From assembly GCA_025463465.1 (NCBI GenBank), contig JAODAO010000081.1, positions 1-46,852 of the forward strand: a stretch of 46,852 nt of DNA. Direction: 5' to 3'. A model generated the notes under the pieces. That model was not told where the DNA came from. It ran no database searches and saw only the letters and a list, made by a program, of their open reading frames with translations. This document shows positions 11,122-19,473 of this stretch, one piece after another; positions within the stretch are counted from its first letter, which is position 1; every line of letters begins with the position of its first letter. This stretch comes from Glaciihabitans sp. GTDB lineage: Bacteria > Actinomycetota > Actinomycetes > Actinomycetales > Microbacteriaceae. Position numbers and translations under genes: made by a program.

Positions 11122-12336
11122 TCAGCGACCGAGGGTGGTGATTTGGTCGGCGTAGCCGGCGCGGGTGGCGGAGCTGACCACGGATGGCAGCGCGGCAACA
11201 AACGCGTCGATCTCCTGCTCGGTGGTGCTGTGGCCGATCGTGATGCGCAGGGCACCCCGCGCATCGGCTTCACTCAGCCCCATCGACAGCAGCACGTGGG
11301 AGGCCTCGGGCACCCCGGCCTGGCAGGCGGAGCCGGTGGACACGGAGAACCCGGCGACGTCGAGCAGGAAGAGGAGGGAGTCGCCCTCGCAGCCGGGAAA
11401 GGTGAAGTGGGCGTTGCCCGGCAGGCGGTTGTGCCGCTCGCCGCGCAGGATGGCCGATGGCACGGCGGCGGTGACCCCGGCGATGAGCCGATCGCGCAGC
11501 ACGCGGAGGTGCTCGGCCGAGCCGTTGTCTAGCGCGGTGACGGCGGCGGTCGCTGCGACACCGAACGCCACGGCTCCGGCGGCGTCCTGGGTGCCGGAGC
11601 GTCCGCGCTGCTGGTTGCCGCCGTGGATGAGGGGGATGACGGTGGCGCTGCGGGCGAGGACCAGGGCGCCGGCGCCGACCGGCCCACCGATTTTGTGCGC
11701 GGAGATGCTGAGGGCGGCCACGCCGGCGCGGTGGAAGTCGATGGGCAGGTAGCCGTAGGCGGCGACGGCGTCAACGTGCACCGGCACTCCCCTGCTTTCC
11801 GCGAGCGCGGCCACCTCGCTGATCGGTTCTATTGTGCCGACCTCGTTGTTGGCCATAAGAATGCTGACGAGGGCGACGTCATCGGCGAGCGCGGCCTCAA
11901 GGGCCACGAGGTCGATGGTGCCGTATTCGTTGATCGGCACCTCCTCGATGATGGCGCCCTCGTAGCGGCCGAGCCATTCGGCGGCGTCGATGGTCGCGTG
12001 GTGCTCCCCAGCGGCGATCAGCACCCGCGGGCGTGGCCGGGCGGAGACATCCCCCTGCCCTACCCGTGTGGTCGTGGCACCGTTGCGAGCCCAGAACAGG
12101 CCCTTAATGGCGAGGTTGATGGCTTCGGTGCCGCCGGAGGTGAAGGTGACCTCGACGGAATCGGCCCCGACGGAACGGGCGACCGCCTCCCGGGCCTCCT
12201 CGAGCATACGTTTGGCGTTCTGGCCCTGGCTGTGGATGGAGGACGGGTTGCCGACAACCCCGAGGGCTGCGACGTACGCGTCGAGGACCTCTGCGGTCAA
12301 CGGTGTCGTCGCGGCGTGATCGAGATAGATGGCCAT
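11122..12336 (-). CDS. Cysteine desulfurase, IscS/NifS family
   Basis: The ATG at 12336 gives 404 residues starting MAIYLDHAATTP, the standard beginning of this family; it is preceded by AAGGA at normal spacing. A 92-residue upstream extension in the same frame overlaps glgX on the other strand and lacks homology signals. Lys215 in SAHKIGGP binds pyridoxal phosphate, and Cys338 in STGSACQAG carries the persulfide. The enzyme takes sulfur from cysteine and, from its position directly upstream of mnmA, probably feeds tRNA thiolation; it may also supply Fe-S cluster assembly. It is divergently transcribed from glgX with 67 bases between the starts. Confidence 0.94.
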   Translation of the reverse strand: MAIYLDHAATTPLTAEVLDAYVAALGVVGNPSSIHSQGQNAKRMLEEAREAVARSVGADSVEVTFTSGGTEAINLAIKGLFWARNGATTTRVGQGDVSARPRPRVLIAAGEHHATIDAAEWLGRYEGAIIEEVPINEYGTIDLVALEAALADDVALVSILMANNEVGTIEPISEVAALAESRGVPVHVDAVAAYGYLPIDFHRAGVAALSISAHKIGGPVGAGALVLARSATVIPLIHGGNQQRGRSGTQDAAGAVAFGVAATAAVTALDNGSAEHLRVLRDRLIAGVTAAVPSAILRGERHNRLPGNAHFTFPGCEGDSLLFLLDVAGFSVSTGSACQAGVPEASHVLLSMGLSEADARGALRITIGHSTTEQEIDAFVAALPSVVSSATRAGYADQITTLGR

Positions 12337-12390
12337 GGGAGTCCTTCGGGGGCGGCGTAGGTCCGGAACTTCGCGGACGCGTACCTTCAC

Positions 12391-12396
12391 TACTCT
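12391..12396 (+). promoter_or_regulatory. Putative -10 box of glgX, leaderless arrangement
   Basis: TACTCT lies seven bases before the glgX ATG at 12404, and no Shine-Dalgarno sequence intervenes. In Actinobacteria a TANNNT box at this distance usually means that the transcript begins at the start codon itself. No good -35 hexamer was found. Confidence 0.4.
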
Positions 12397-12403
12397 AGAT
12401 GCC

Positions 12404-14452
12404 ATGCCAGTTAGAGACCCTCTGCAGAATCTCGGATTCACCTCCACGCGTAGCGGAGGGGAACTGAGGGTCTGGTCCGAGCACGCCACCGGTATGGAGG
12501 TGTGTGTGTTTTCCGACCGCGACCCCGCCTGGGTTGGCACCATCCTGCCTATGACGCGCGAGGCGTCCGGCGTGTGGGTGTGCGAGTCGCCGCTGCTGGT
12601 ACCCGGTGTCACCTACGCGATCCGGGCATCCGGCCCCGAGGGACCCACCCACCATTTTAACCCCGCCCGCAACCTGATCGACCCGTACTCGCGCGGACTT
12701 GCCCGCACCTCCACCGGGGACTGGCGCTCCGTCATCCAGGACAACACCTTCGACTGGGGTGGGGTCGGCAAACCCAATGTGCCGCTTGATCACTCCGTCC
12801 TCTACGAGGCGCACGTGCGTGGCCTCACCAGGATGAACCCGGACGTGCCGGAAGAGTTGCGCGGCACCTACGCGGGGCTCGCGCACCCGAGCACGATCAA
12901 CTATTTGAAGGAACTCGGCGTTACAACGGTGCAGCTGCTGCCCATCCACCAGTCGGTGAGTGAGCAGCGCCTGATCAAGCAGGGCCTTGTCAACTACTGG
13001 GGCTACAACACCCTCAACTTCTTCACCCCACAATCGGGTTACGCGTCCCGCCGCGCCCAGCAGGGTGGCACCGGCGCCGTGCTGCAGGAGTTCAAAGGCA
13101 TGGTGAAGTTGCTGCACGAGGCGGGCCTCGAAGTCATACTGGACGTGGTGTACAATCACACCGCCGAGGAGGGCCCGATGGGGCCAACAACCTCGCTGCG
13201 TGGGCTCGACAACGCGTCGTACTACCGGAACATGCCAGACGGCGACTACATCGACGTCACCGGCTGCGGCAACACCATCGATTTCTCCCAGCCTGCCGCG
13301 CAGCGCCTTGTCATCGATTCGCTGCGGTACTGGGCAAACGACGTACAGATCGACGGGTTCCGTTTTGACCTCGCCGCCACTCTTGGCCGGGACCGCAACG
13401 TCGAATTCGACCCGCAGCATCCCCTGCTGCTGGCAATCCTGGAGGACCCGCAGCTGCAGGGCGTCAAGATGATCGCCGAACCCTGGGACGTGGGAATGGG
13501 AGGGTGGCAGGTCGGCAACTTTCCCACCGGGTTTATGGAATGGAACGACGGTTATCGTGACCGCGCCAGGGATTTCTGGCTCACCGACATCGCCGCCGCC
13601 CGCCACAACGGGGGCGCCAACCAGGGCATCGGCGGTTTCGCCCGTCGCCTGGCCGGCAGCGCCCACGTGTTCTCCCACGAACGTGGGCCGCTCGCCTCCG
13701 TCAACTTCATCACGGCGCACGACGGTTTTACGATGGCCGACCTCACCGCATACAACCAGAAGCACAACCTGGGCAACGGCGAGAACAACCGGGACGGCTC
13801 CGACAACAACCACTCCTTCAACCACGGTGTTGAGGGGCCAACAACCTCCGTCGCCATCCTGTCCGCGCGGCGCAAGGCGATCCGCAACATGCTGGGAACC
13901 CTGCTGTTGTCGACCGGGGTTCCGATGCTGACGGCGGGCGACGAGTACGGGCGGAGCCAACGGGGCAACAACAACGCCTACTGCCAGGACTCCGAGTTGA
14001 CGTGGCTGGCGTGGACGGAGCGTGAGCCGTGGCAGATCGAACTGTGGAAGGTTGCGCGGGAGCTGATGCGCCTGCGGCGGGAGAACCCGGCGCTGCGCCC
14101 GGTTCGTTTCGGACGCTTCGGCGAAACGACCCCGTCGGCGAACCAGATGGACTGGTACAACACCGAGGGCCTGTCGATGAGCGACGAGGACTGGAACTCC
14201 CCCACCGCGAGGACCCTGCAGTACCTGGCGGCATCCACCCCGGAGGTTGAGGACTTCAACCGCATCCTGATGCTGGTGCACGGCCTCGAGGACGACATCA
14301 CCCTGACCCTGCCGGAGCACGAGGGTGTGAAGCTCTACACGATGCTGTGGGACTCGGCCAGCGACAGCACCCCCGCCGAGAGCTCGGAGCACCTGCCCGG
14401 CACCGAGGTCACGATGTCGGGCACCTCGATGATGCTGCTCCGCGCCGACTGA
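12404..14452 (+). CDS. glgX: Glycogen debranching enzyme GlgX (isoamylase type)
   Basis: The protein has 682 residues with the ATG at 12404. An N-terminal CBM48 domain (about 10-110) is followed by a GH13 catalytic barrel with DVVYNHTAEEG, the nucleophile Asp322 in DGFRFDLAA, the acid/base Glu359 in IAEPWDVG, and TAHDGFTMADL, then a C-terminal beta domain. The isoamylase-type signature NGENNRDGSDNNHSFN follows the barrel. GlgX cleaves alpha-1,6 branches left after phosphorolysis and so works with GlgP (23357-25912). A longer frame starting at 12329 would overlap the divergent desulfurase and is not supported. The start appears leaderless. It converges with the PaaK-like gene, with 40 bases between the stops and no clear terminator. 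Confidence 0.95.
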   Translation: MPVRDPLQNLGFTSTRSGGELRVWSEHATGMEVCVFSDRDPAWVGTILPMTREASGVWVCESPLLVPGVTYAIRASGPEGPTHHFNPARNLIDPYSRGLARTSTGDWRSVIQDNTFDWGGVGKPNVPLDHSVLYEAHVRGLTRMNPDVPEELRGTYAGLAHPSTINYLKELGVTTVQLLPIHQSVSEQRLIKQGLVNYWGYNTLNFFTPQSGYASRRAQQGGTGAVLQEFKGMVKLLHEAGLEVILDVVYNHTAEEGPMGPTTSLRGLDNASYYRNMPDGDYIDVTGCGNTIDFSQPAAQRLVIDSLRYWANDVQIDGFRFDLAATLGRDRNVEFDPQHPLLLAILEDPQLQGVKMIAEPWDVGMGGWQVGNFPTGFMEWNDGYRDRARDFWLTDIAAARHNGGANQGIGGFARRLAGSAHVFSHERGPLASVNFITAHDGFTMADLTAYNQKHNLGNGENNRDGSDNNHSFNHGVEGPTTSVAILSARRKAIRNMLGTLLLSTGVPMLTAGDEYGRSQRGNNNAYCQDSELTWLAWTEREPWQIELWKVARELMRLRRENPALRPVRFGRFGETTPSANQMDWYNTEGLSMSDEDWNSPTARTLQYLAASTPEVEDFNRILMLVHGLEDDITLTLPEHEGVKLYTMLWDSASDSTPAESSEHLPGTEVTMSGTSMMLLRAD

Positions 14453-14492
14453 GGCGAGGAACACGGGAACCCCGGCTGCGAACCCGTCGCGG

Positions 14493-15917
14493 TCAGCCCG
14501 TGCTGGCGTCGGAGCGGTAGCGGCGCGGTTTGCCCTCCCCCAGGTCGGACAGGTGGGCGACCACGGTGACATCCACCTGGCGGCCGAGTAGCAGCCCGAG
14601 GCGTTCGGCCACCGTGTCCGCGCCCCCGACGACCGTTGCGGTCACCGTTCCGTCTGAGGCCTGAACGACCGACCAGCCGAAGCAGCCCTCCGCCTGCAGG
14701 TACTGGGTCAGGTCGACGCTGGGCACCGCGGTGCCATCAGCGGCGACGAAGTCCGTCGCCGCTCGCCCCTCGAGGTCGGTGATGGCCGGCCGGCCGGCTA
14801 CCTCGATGAGCCGCCCGAAGTCGCTTGTTCGGTAGCGCACCAGCGGCAGCAGCGGGTTCTCACCGGCGGTGACGACGATCTCCCCGCGCTCCCCCGGCGC
14901 GACGGTGTTGCCCGCGTCATCGAGGATCTCAACGTGGACCCGGCGGTCGAGGATCACAAACGGGCCGCCGTCGACACTCGCCGCGACGGGGCGGGTCTCC
15001 CTCAGCCCGTAGATGTCGATGACGGGGCAGCCGTAGGCGGCGACGAGGGCCTGCCGGAGGGCGTCGCTCAGTTCCATCGCGCCGCAAAACAAGGCGAGAG
15101 GGCGCAGCCCGGCGACGAGCTCGGGGGCGAGCAACTCGGCCAGGCTCGACGGGTTTCCGGTGAACACCTGCGGCTGCTGGTCGAGCAGGAACGCCGTGCG
15201 CTGCCCAGGGCGAACCCATTGGCTCGGGTGCAGGTTCAGCCGCGCCATGGTGGCCTGCCCGAACCCGCTGATCACGGAGGTGTAGGTAAACGCCTGCCGC
15301 TGGTGCACGATGTAGGCCAGCGCCATCCGGTTCGGGTCGGGTCGCCACGACACACCCTGCGCGGCAACGAGGGAGCGCAGCAGGGTAAAGGTGCGGGCGA
15401 CTTCCTCGACGTGGTCGGGAATTTGCAGGGCGTTTCCCGTAGTGCCGGAGCTCGAACCGGTGATCATGCCGGTCAGGTCGGCGTCCAGCGGCACAAACGC
15501 CGAGACGTCGTCGATGAGGTCATCCCGGCTGATGGGCGGGAAGTCCTCCAGTGTGCCCAGGTGTTCGGCGAACCGGCGGTAGGCGGGCAGCCGCCGGGCG
15601 ACCGCCAGGTGATCCTGCATCCAGCCATCCACCGGAAGCGGCACGCTGGCTCGGTGCACCGCGTCCGGCGCCAGCCGGTCTCCGGCGCGGTGGATCCACG
15701 GCGGCGCCAGCGGATGGTCGGTGAGCGCGCGCAACCGCGCCGCGCCGGAGGGCTCGAGCGATGGCCAGCGTTCCTCATCGGTCAGCGCCACCGCCGAGTT
15801 GGGTTCGTACTCCGGCAGGGCAAGCGGGTCGTGCACGTCGGGGCCGACGGGAGCCTGCATCGGAGTGTTGCTGGGCTGGTCGGCGCCCGAGTCCGGGGCT
15901 GTCGTCTGGTCACTCAT
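14493..15917 (-). CDS. PaaK-like adenylate-forming enzyme in a MoxR/VWA operon
   Basis: The 474-residue protein resembles the phenylacetate-CoA ligase (PaaK) branch of adenylating enzymes. Visible motifs: a Ser/Thr/Gly phosphate loop at 154-161 (GSSSGTTG), YGLRE at 303-307 near the adenine site, RTSDFGR at 363-369 with the ribose-binding Asp, and GKPRRYRS at 462-469 with a candidate catalytic Lys in the small C-terminal domain. All core elements are present, so it probably adenylates a carboxylate; the substrate and the acceptor are unknown. Residues 1-50 are a Pro/Ser-rich tail. The ATG overlaps the upstream gene by eight bases, making this the last gene of the operon. No carrier-protein or CoA-pathway gene is nearby, so a role in ordinary catabolism is not favoured. 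Confidence 0.75.
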   Translation of the reverse strand: MSDQTTAPDSGADQPSNTPMQAPVGPDVHDPLALPEYEPNSAVALTDEERWPSLEPSGAARLRALTDHPLAPPWIHRAGDRLAPDAVHRASVPLPVDGWMQDHLAVARRLPAYRRFAEHLGTLEDFPPISRDDLIDDVSAFVPLDADLTGMITGSSSGTTGNALQIPDHVEEVARTFTLLRSLVAAQGVSWRPDPNRMALAYIVHQRQAFTYTSVISGFGQATMARLNLHPSQWVRPGQRTAFLLDQQPQVFTGNPSSLAELLAPELVAGLRPLALFCGAMELSDALRQALVAAYGCPVIDIYGLRETRPVAASVDGGPFVILDRRVHVEILDDAGNTVAPGERGEIVVTAGENPLLPLVRYRTSDFGRLIEVAGRPAITDLEGRAATDFVAADGTAVPSVDLTQYLQAEGCFGWSVVQASDGTVTATVVGGADTVAERLGLLLGRQVDVTVVAHLSDLGEGKPRRYRSDASTG

Positions 15918-16719
15918 GGCTGTACCTGGCCGAGGCTTCGCGGGCCCTGGCGGCCTGCAGGCGCCGGTTCACGTCGAGCCGGTGCTCGTGTTCTGCGAAC
16001 GCGGCCAGCAGGGCGGCGTCCTGCTGCAGCGAATCGCGCATGGCGAGGGTTCCCCGGGCGGCGGCGACGTCCTCGCCGGCCGGCAGGTAACCGAGCCAGA
16101 GCAGGAAGGTGCGGGCTGCCTCGTCCCGCCGGTCGGCGTCCCTGATCCATTCCGCGGGCTCCACAACGGCGGCGAGCCGGAACGCCATGGCTGCGAGCGC
16201 CCGGTCGGCGAACCGGGTACCCAGGTCAACGCTAAAGGGCCCCTGCGTTTCCACACTGGCCCACAGCCAGAGGGCGATGGCGATGCCCCGTCGCGGGGCT
16301 GGCATGTCCAGTTTTCGGGCGACCTGGGTGACGGTGAGGACTCGGCCTCCGCCGGCCGAGGTGGGTGAGGCTGCGAGGACATGTCCGGCGAGCGCGCTCA
16401 CCTGCACGCGCTCGTCGAGGAACGTTGTGGGAACCTGCGACAGGCGTGTGGTGATCTCAGCCACGGATGGTCCTGGCACGCATTTGGCCCAGGCCTGTTC
16501 GACGTCGTCGGCACGTTCCAGCCAGTGCGCGAGGATCCTCTCCTTCGTTGATGGTGGCACGGTGGCGTTATCCGCGGCGCCAGGGGGATGCTGCGCGGTG
16601 CGCTGCGTTGTTGCCGGCGGAGCTGCCGCCGGCGGTGGGACTGGTGGCGCCGGCAGGGCAGGGCTCGCCGACGGCCGTGTTGTGCCGCGCCCGAAAAAAC
16701 GCCCAAGAAGGTCAACCAC
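15910..16719 (-). CDS. Unknown protein, 269 aa, in the MoxR/VWA operon
   Basis: The family is not recognised. It starts with GTG at 16719, preceded by AAGGAG at five bases, which decides the start. Residues 1-13 are basic and hydrophobic (MVDLLGRFFGRG), 14-60 form a Pro/Ala/Thr-rich linker, and 61-269 appear mainly helical with a WIRDADRRDEAARTFLLWLG stretch about two thirds along and a charged C-terminus. No transmembrane helix or catalytic motif is seen. It overlaps the VWA gene upstream and the PaaK-like gene downstream by eight bases each. The overlaps and the strong ribosome binding site suggest stoichiometric expression with its neighbours, as an adaptor or subunit. Confidence 0.75.
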   Translation of the reverse strand: MVDLLGRFFGRGTTRPSASPALPAPPVPPPAAAPPATTQRTAQHPPGAADNATVPPSTKERILAHWLERADDVEQAWAKCVPGPSVAEITTRLSQVPTTFLDERVQVSALAGHVLAASPTSAGGGRVLTVTQVARKLDMPAPRRGIAIALWLWASVETQGPFSVDLGTRFADRALAAMAFRLAAVVEPAEWIRDADRRDEAARTFLLWLGYLPAGEDVAAARGTLAMRDSLQQDAALLAAFAEHEHRLDVNRRLQAARAREASARYSHE

Positions 16720-18718
16720 GGTATCTCCTTACTCCGGTCGACGTGTGCTGCCGCAGTAGCCGTTCGGCCAGTTCTGCGCACGCGGCGGGGGCATCGGCCA
16801 TCGTGTTGATGTACTCGACGGTATACCCGGCGGCCGCTGCGGGGCCGGCAATGGAATGGCCGCGATCCTGCAGGATGAGGGTCCCGGTGTCCAACAGCCG
16901 CCTCACCCGGGCGGCGACATGCGCGAACTGGTCCTGCCCCTGCCCGAACATTGACGCGAGGCCTTCGTCGGAGAGCACAACCACGTGGCGGCGGATGACG
17001 GTTGCACCGGTGGATGCTGAGCGGTAGCGGTCGCCGTACAGGTCGAGGGGAAAAGTGGTGCCGCCGCCGAAGTACGTGGTCAGCAACCGCAGGGCCTCGA
17101 CGGCCTTGCGGGTGAAACCGTCCCCGCCCGCCACCTGTCCGGTACCCGAGAACGAGGTCACCCGCACCCGCCCGCCACCCCGAAGCACCGACAGGATCAG
17201 GATGGTGCCGGCCAGCACGGCAGGGGATTCGGCCAACGGGGAGCGCATCGACCCGGAGGAGTCGATGTACAGGTCGAGGTCGATGCTGGTGCGCCGGGTC
17301 GGCGGTGGGTCGTCGAGGCTGTCGCGGCGGCTGGTGGTCACACCGGGGATGACCACGGCACTCCTGGCGAGGGATGCCGACCAGTCGATATCGGTGAGGT
17401 CGTCGCCGAGGTCCCAGTCCCCCAGCGGCCCGGGGATCTCGTCCTCCGCGCCGGTGGCGGTGGGCGCCACCTGCTGCATGGGGCGAATCCAGCGACGGGC
17501 CTGGGTTTGGTACCACGCGGCGATCACGTCGTTCGCGTCGCTCGCCGAGTACAGCGCGATCGTCGCAGCGAGGCCGTACCCCTGCCCGAGACCGCCGCCC
17601 GCTTGCGGGATCGAGCCCGCCGGCTGTACTTCGACGGCAACCGGTTGGCCGGCCGCGCCGAGGGCCGCCAGCCGTGCCTTGGTGATGGCGGGATGTTCCG
17701 GCGCCTCGGTGAGGCGCCCATCCCCCAGCACCGCGACCATTTCGGCCGCCGTCGCCGGGGCGACATCCACCTCCCCTCCGCAGTACACGTGCCCGCGCCG
17801 CTGCGTGCGGCGCGGCTGGCTCAGGTAGGGCGCGAAGATCATCCCGAAGCGCAGCGCCCCACTCACCGGATCCTGTCCGAAGGTCTTCACCGTCTCCGCG
17901 AGCAGCGACGCGTCCAGCATCGGATTGCTCGCGCCGAGTCCGTCGAATTCGTGCTGCGCCTCCTCGACAGCCCGCGCGATGGCGGCCTTCGTTGCCTCGT
18001 TACCGCGGGCGACAACGGGGCCACGTGTTCTCCCCTGCGCGGAACCCTCTGAACCCTCGGAACCCACTGAACCCACTGAACCCACCAAAGGATCCTGTGC
18101 CACCGCGGGCGGGTCGGCGGGGCAGAGCGTACCGGGTGGCAGCCCCCAGAGGATCTCGTAGCCGCGGTAAATCACCCACCACATCGGGCCGGGGACCGAC
18201 GCGGCGGACAGCACCCGCCACAGCCGAATCATCTGCGGCTCTTGGGGGCTCGCCTGGCCGGAACCACCGTCCACTCCGTTGATGGCCCCCGCGTTCGAGG
18301 TGATAACGATCCGACGTCGCTGCTGTTCGGCGACCCGCACGTTGATCAGCATGTCCGACCACAGGTTGGACAGCGTATGCGCCGTGTTGGCCGGGTTGCC
18401 GGTGGCAGACGGATCGGTCGCCTGGATCGCCCGCGCCATCTGGTGCACGATCTTGAGGCTGGTGATGCGGGTGGATGGCGAAAGGACGTGGTGGCCGATT
18501 TCGTGGGCGAAAACGGATTCGAGGAAACGACCGACACCGCTGCGGCGAATTTCGCCGAGGTCGACGGTGACCTGGGGTGGGAAGGTGAACCAGGCGAAGG
18601 CACCCTCGTGCGAGCCGGAGGTGAGGATCGGGTCGTGAACGCTCACTCCCCAGAGGTCCTGAGCAGCGTCCCAGTCGCGGCGTTGCGCCTCGTCGAGGGG
18701 CCGCAGGCCGCGGCTCAT
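16712..18718 (-). CDS. Fusion of a zincin-like putative metallopeptidase domain and a VWA domain
   Basis: The protein has 668 residues. The N-terminal part (about 1-220) carries HEIGHH at 72-77, an HExxH zinc site, and SDMLIN at 121-126, which may supply a third ligand as in the putative metallopeptidase domain often joined to VWA-like domains (DUF2201 type). The middle has a Gly/Ser-rich segment encoded by five 9-bp tandem repeats (18041-18085). The C-terminal VWA domain (about 481-668) has an intact MIDAS: Asp486-Ser488-Ser490 in DSSGS, Thr554/555 in FGGGTTF and Asp584 in LSDEG. VWA proteins commonly pair with MoxR ATPases as substrate adaptors, and the MoxR gene lies two genes upstream. 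Whether the zincin half is an active protease is not known. Confidence 0.85.
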   Translation of the reverse strand: MSRGLRPLDEAQRRDWDAAQDLWGVSVHDPILTSGSHEGAFAWFTFPPQVTVDLGEIRRSGVGRFLESVFAHEIGHHVLSPSTRITSLKIVHQMARAIQATDPSATGNPANTAHTLSNLWSDMLINVRVAEQQRRRIVITSNAGAINGVDGGSGQASPQEPQMIRLWRVLSAASVPGPMWWVIYRGYEILWGLPPGTLCPADPPAVAQDPLVGSVGSVGSEGSEGSAQGRTRGPVVARGNEATKAAIARAVEEAQHEFDGLGASNPMLDASLLAETVKTFGQDPVSGALRFGMIFAPYLSQPRRTQRRGHVYCGGEVDVAPATAAEMVAVLGDGRLTEAPEHPAITKARLAALGAAGQPVAVEVQPAGSIPQAGGGLGQGYGLAATIALYSASDANDVIAAWYQTQARRWIRPMQQVAPTATGAEDEIPGPLGDWDLGDDLTDIDWSASLARSAVVIPGVTTSRRDSLDDPPPTRRTSIDLDLYIDSSGSMRSPLAESPAVLAGTILILSVLRGGGRVRVTSFSGTGQVAGGDGFTRKAVEALRLLTTYFGGGTTFPLDLYGDRYRSASTGATVIRRHVVVLSDEGLASMFGQGQDQFAHVAARVRRLLDTGTLILQDRGHSIAGPAAAAGYTVEYINTMADAPAACAELAERLLRQHTSTGVRRYRG
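18041..18085. repeat. Five tandem copies of a 9-bp unit inside the VWA-protein gene
   Basis: Five 9-bp units, from ggaaccctc to tgaacccac, follow one another; the last two are identical and the others differ at one to three positions. On the coding strand each unit encodes Gly-Ser-Val or Gly-Ser-Glu, giving a flexible linker between the two halves of the protein. The copy number could vary among strains without breaking the frame. Confidence 0.85.
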
Positions 18719-19473
18719 AACACGGACCCTGCCGCTGGTGGCACCGTAACGCTCAGCGTCGCGACGTAGTCAAATTCGGACGTGCTGAGGCGAGCGCGGA
18801 TACTGCCGTCCTCCACCGGCCCCAATGCCTCCATGCTGAACGTGCTGCTGGTGCTGGTGGATGCGGAATCCGGAGGGCCAGCTGGATCCGATCCGAGGGG
18901 CGTCAGTACCGACCCGAAGAGATCGCATTCCAGGCGCCAGTTTTCGGCGCCGGCGACAACGTGGAACACTCCGGGCTCGGCGTCAGCGGTGACGCCGGTC
19001 GGCGGGGCGATCCATGGCCCGTCCAGGCCGGCGAAGCCGCCGAGGGTGGCGACCGTGTTCTCCCCCTCGGCGAAAAGCGGCCAGCCGAAACGCGATCCCT
19101 GTTGCAGCGCGCAGAAGGGTGCCACCTCGTCGGGATCGAGGCCGAGTGCTGCTGCCAGAGCCGCCAGCGGCGGAACGGGCTCCGCCAGGTGAATGTCGAG
19201 GCGACGCAGGGCATCGGTGCGCAGCTCGATTGTGCCGGCCCGCCAGGCGGCGATTGCCCCGAGGCTGAGCAGCAGAGCATGCTGCACCGGCCCGGTGAGA
19301 ACTGCGCTGGTCGCCGCGCCGAAGAAGTGTCGGTACCGGGCGGCGGCGTCGGCGCCGTGCATCGTGTGCACGTTGTGGGCCGCCGCCTCGACGTTGACGC
19401 CCAGTCCCTCGGGGACTGCCGCGACGTCGAGGACGAGGTCGCGGTTCACCGTGTGCGAGGGTGGCTGTCTCAC
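18715..19473 (-). CDS. Unknown protein, 252 aa, in the MoxR/VWA operon
   Basis: The family is not recognised. The GTG start at 19473 overlaps the MoxR stop as GTGA, and the stop overlaps the ATG of the VWA gene as ATGA, so it is tightly coupled to both. The N-terminal half (about 30-125) is Ala-rich and probably helical, with a conserved-looking VEAAAHNVHTMHGADAA segment containing three His residues. The C-terminal half is rich in short beta strands and ends in VATLSVTVPPAAG. No membrane helix, signal peptide or known catalytic motif is visible. Its place between ATPase and VWA genes suggests a structural or adaptor subunit. It could be a divergent member of domains known from MoxR-VWA systems, which only profile searches could show. 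Confidence 0.72.
   Translation of the reverse strand: MRQPPSHTVNRDLVLDVAAVPEGLGVNVEAAAHNVHTMHGADAAARYRHFFGAATSAVLTGPVQHALLLSLGAIAAWRAGTIELRTDALRRLDIHLAEPVPPLAALAAALGLDPDEVAPFCALQQGSRFGWPLFAEGENTVATLGGFAGLDGPWIAPPTGVTADAEPGVFHVVAGAENWRLECDLFGSVLTPLGSDPAGPPDSASTSTSSTFSMEALGPVEDGSIRARLSTSEFDYVATLSVTVPPAAGSVL

Noticed and set aside
12395-14572. Open frame of 725 codons opposite glgX
   Set aside because: It is antisense to a well-supported enzyme gene; the composition is typical of shadow frames.
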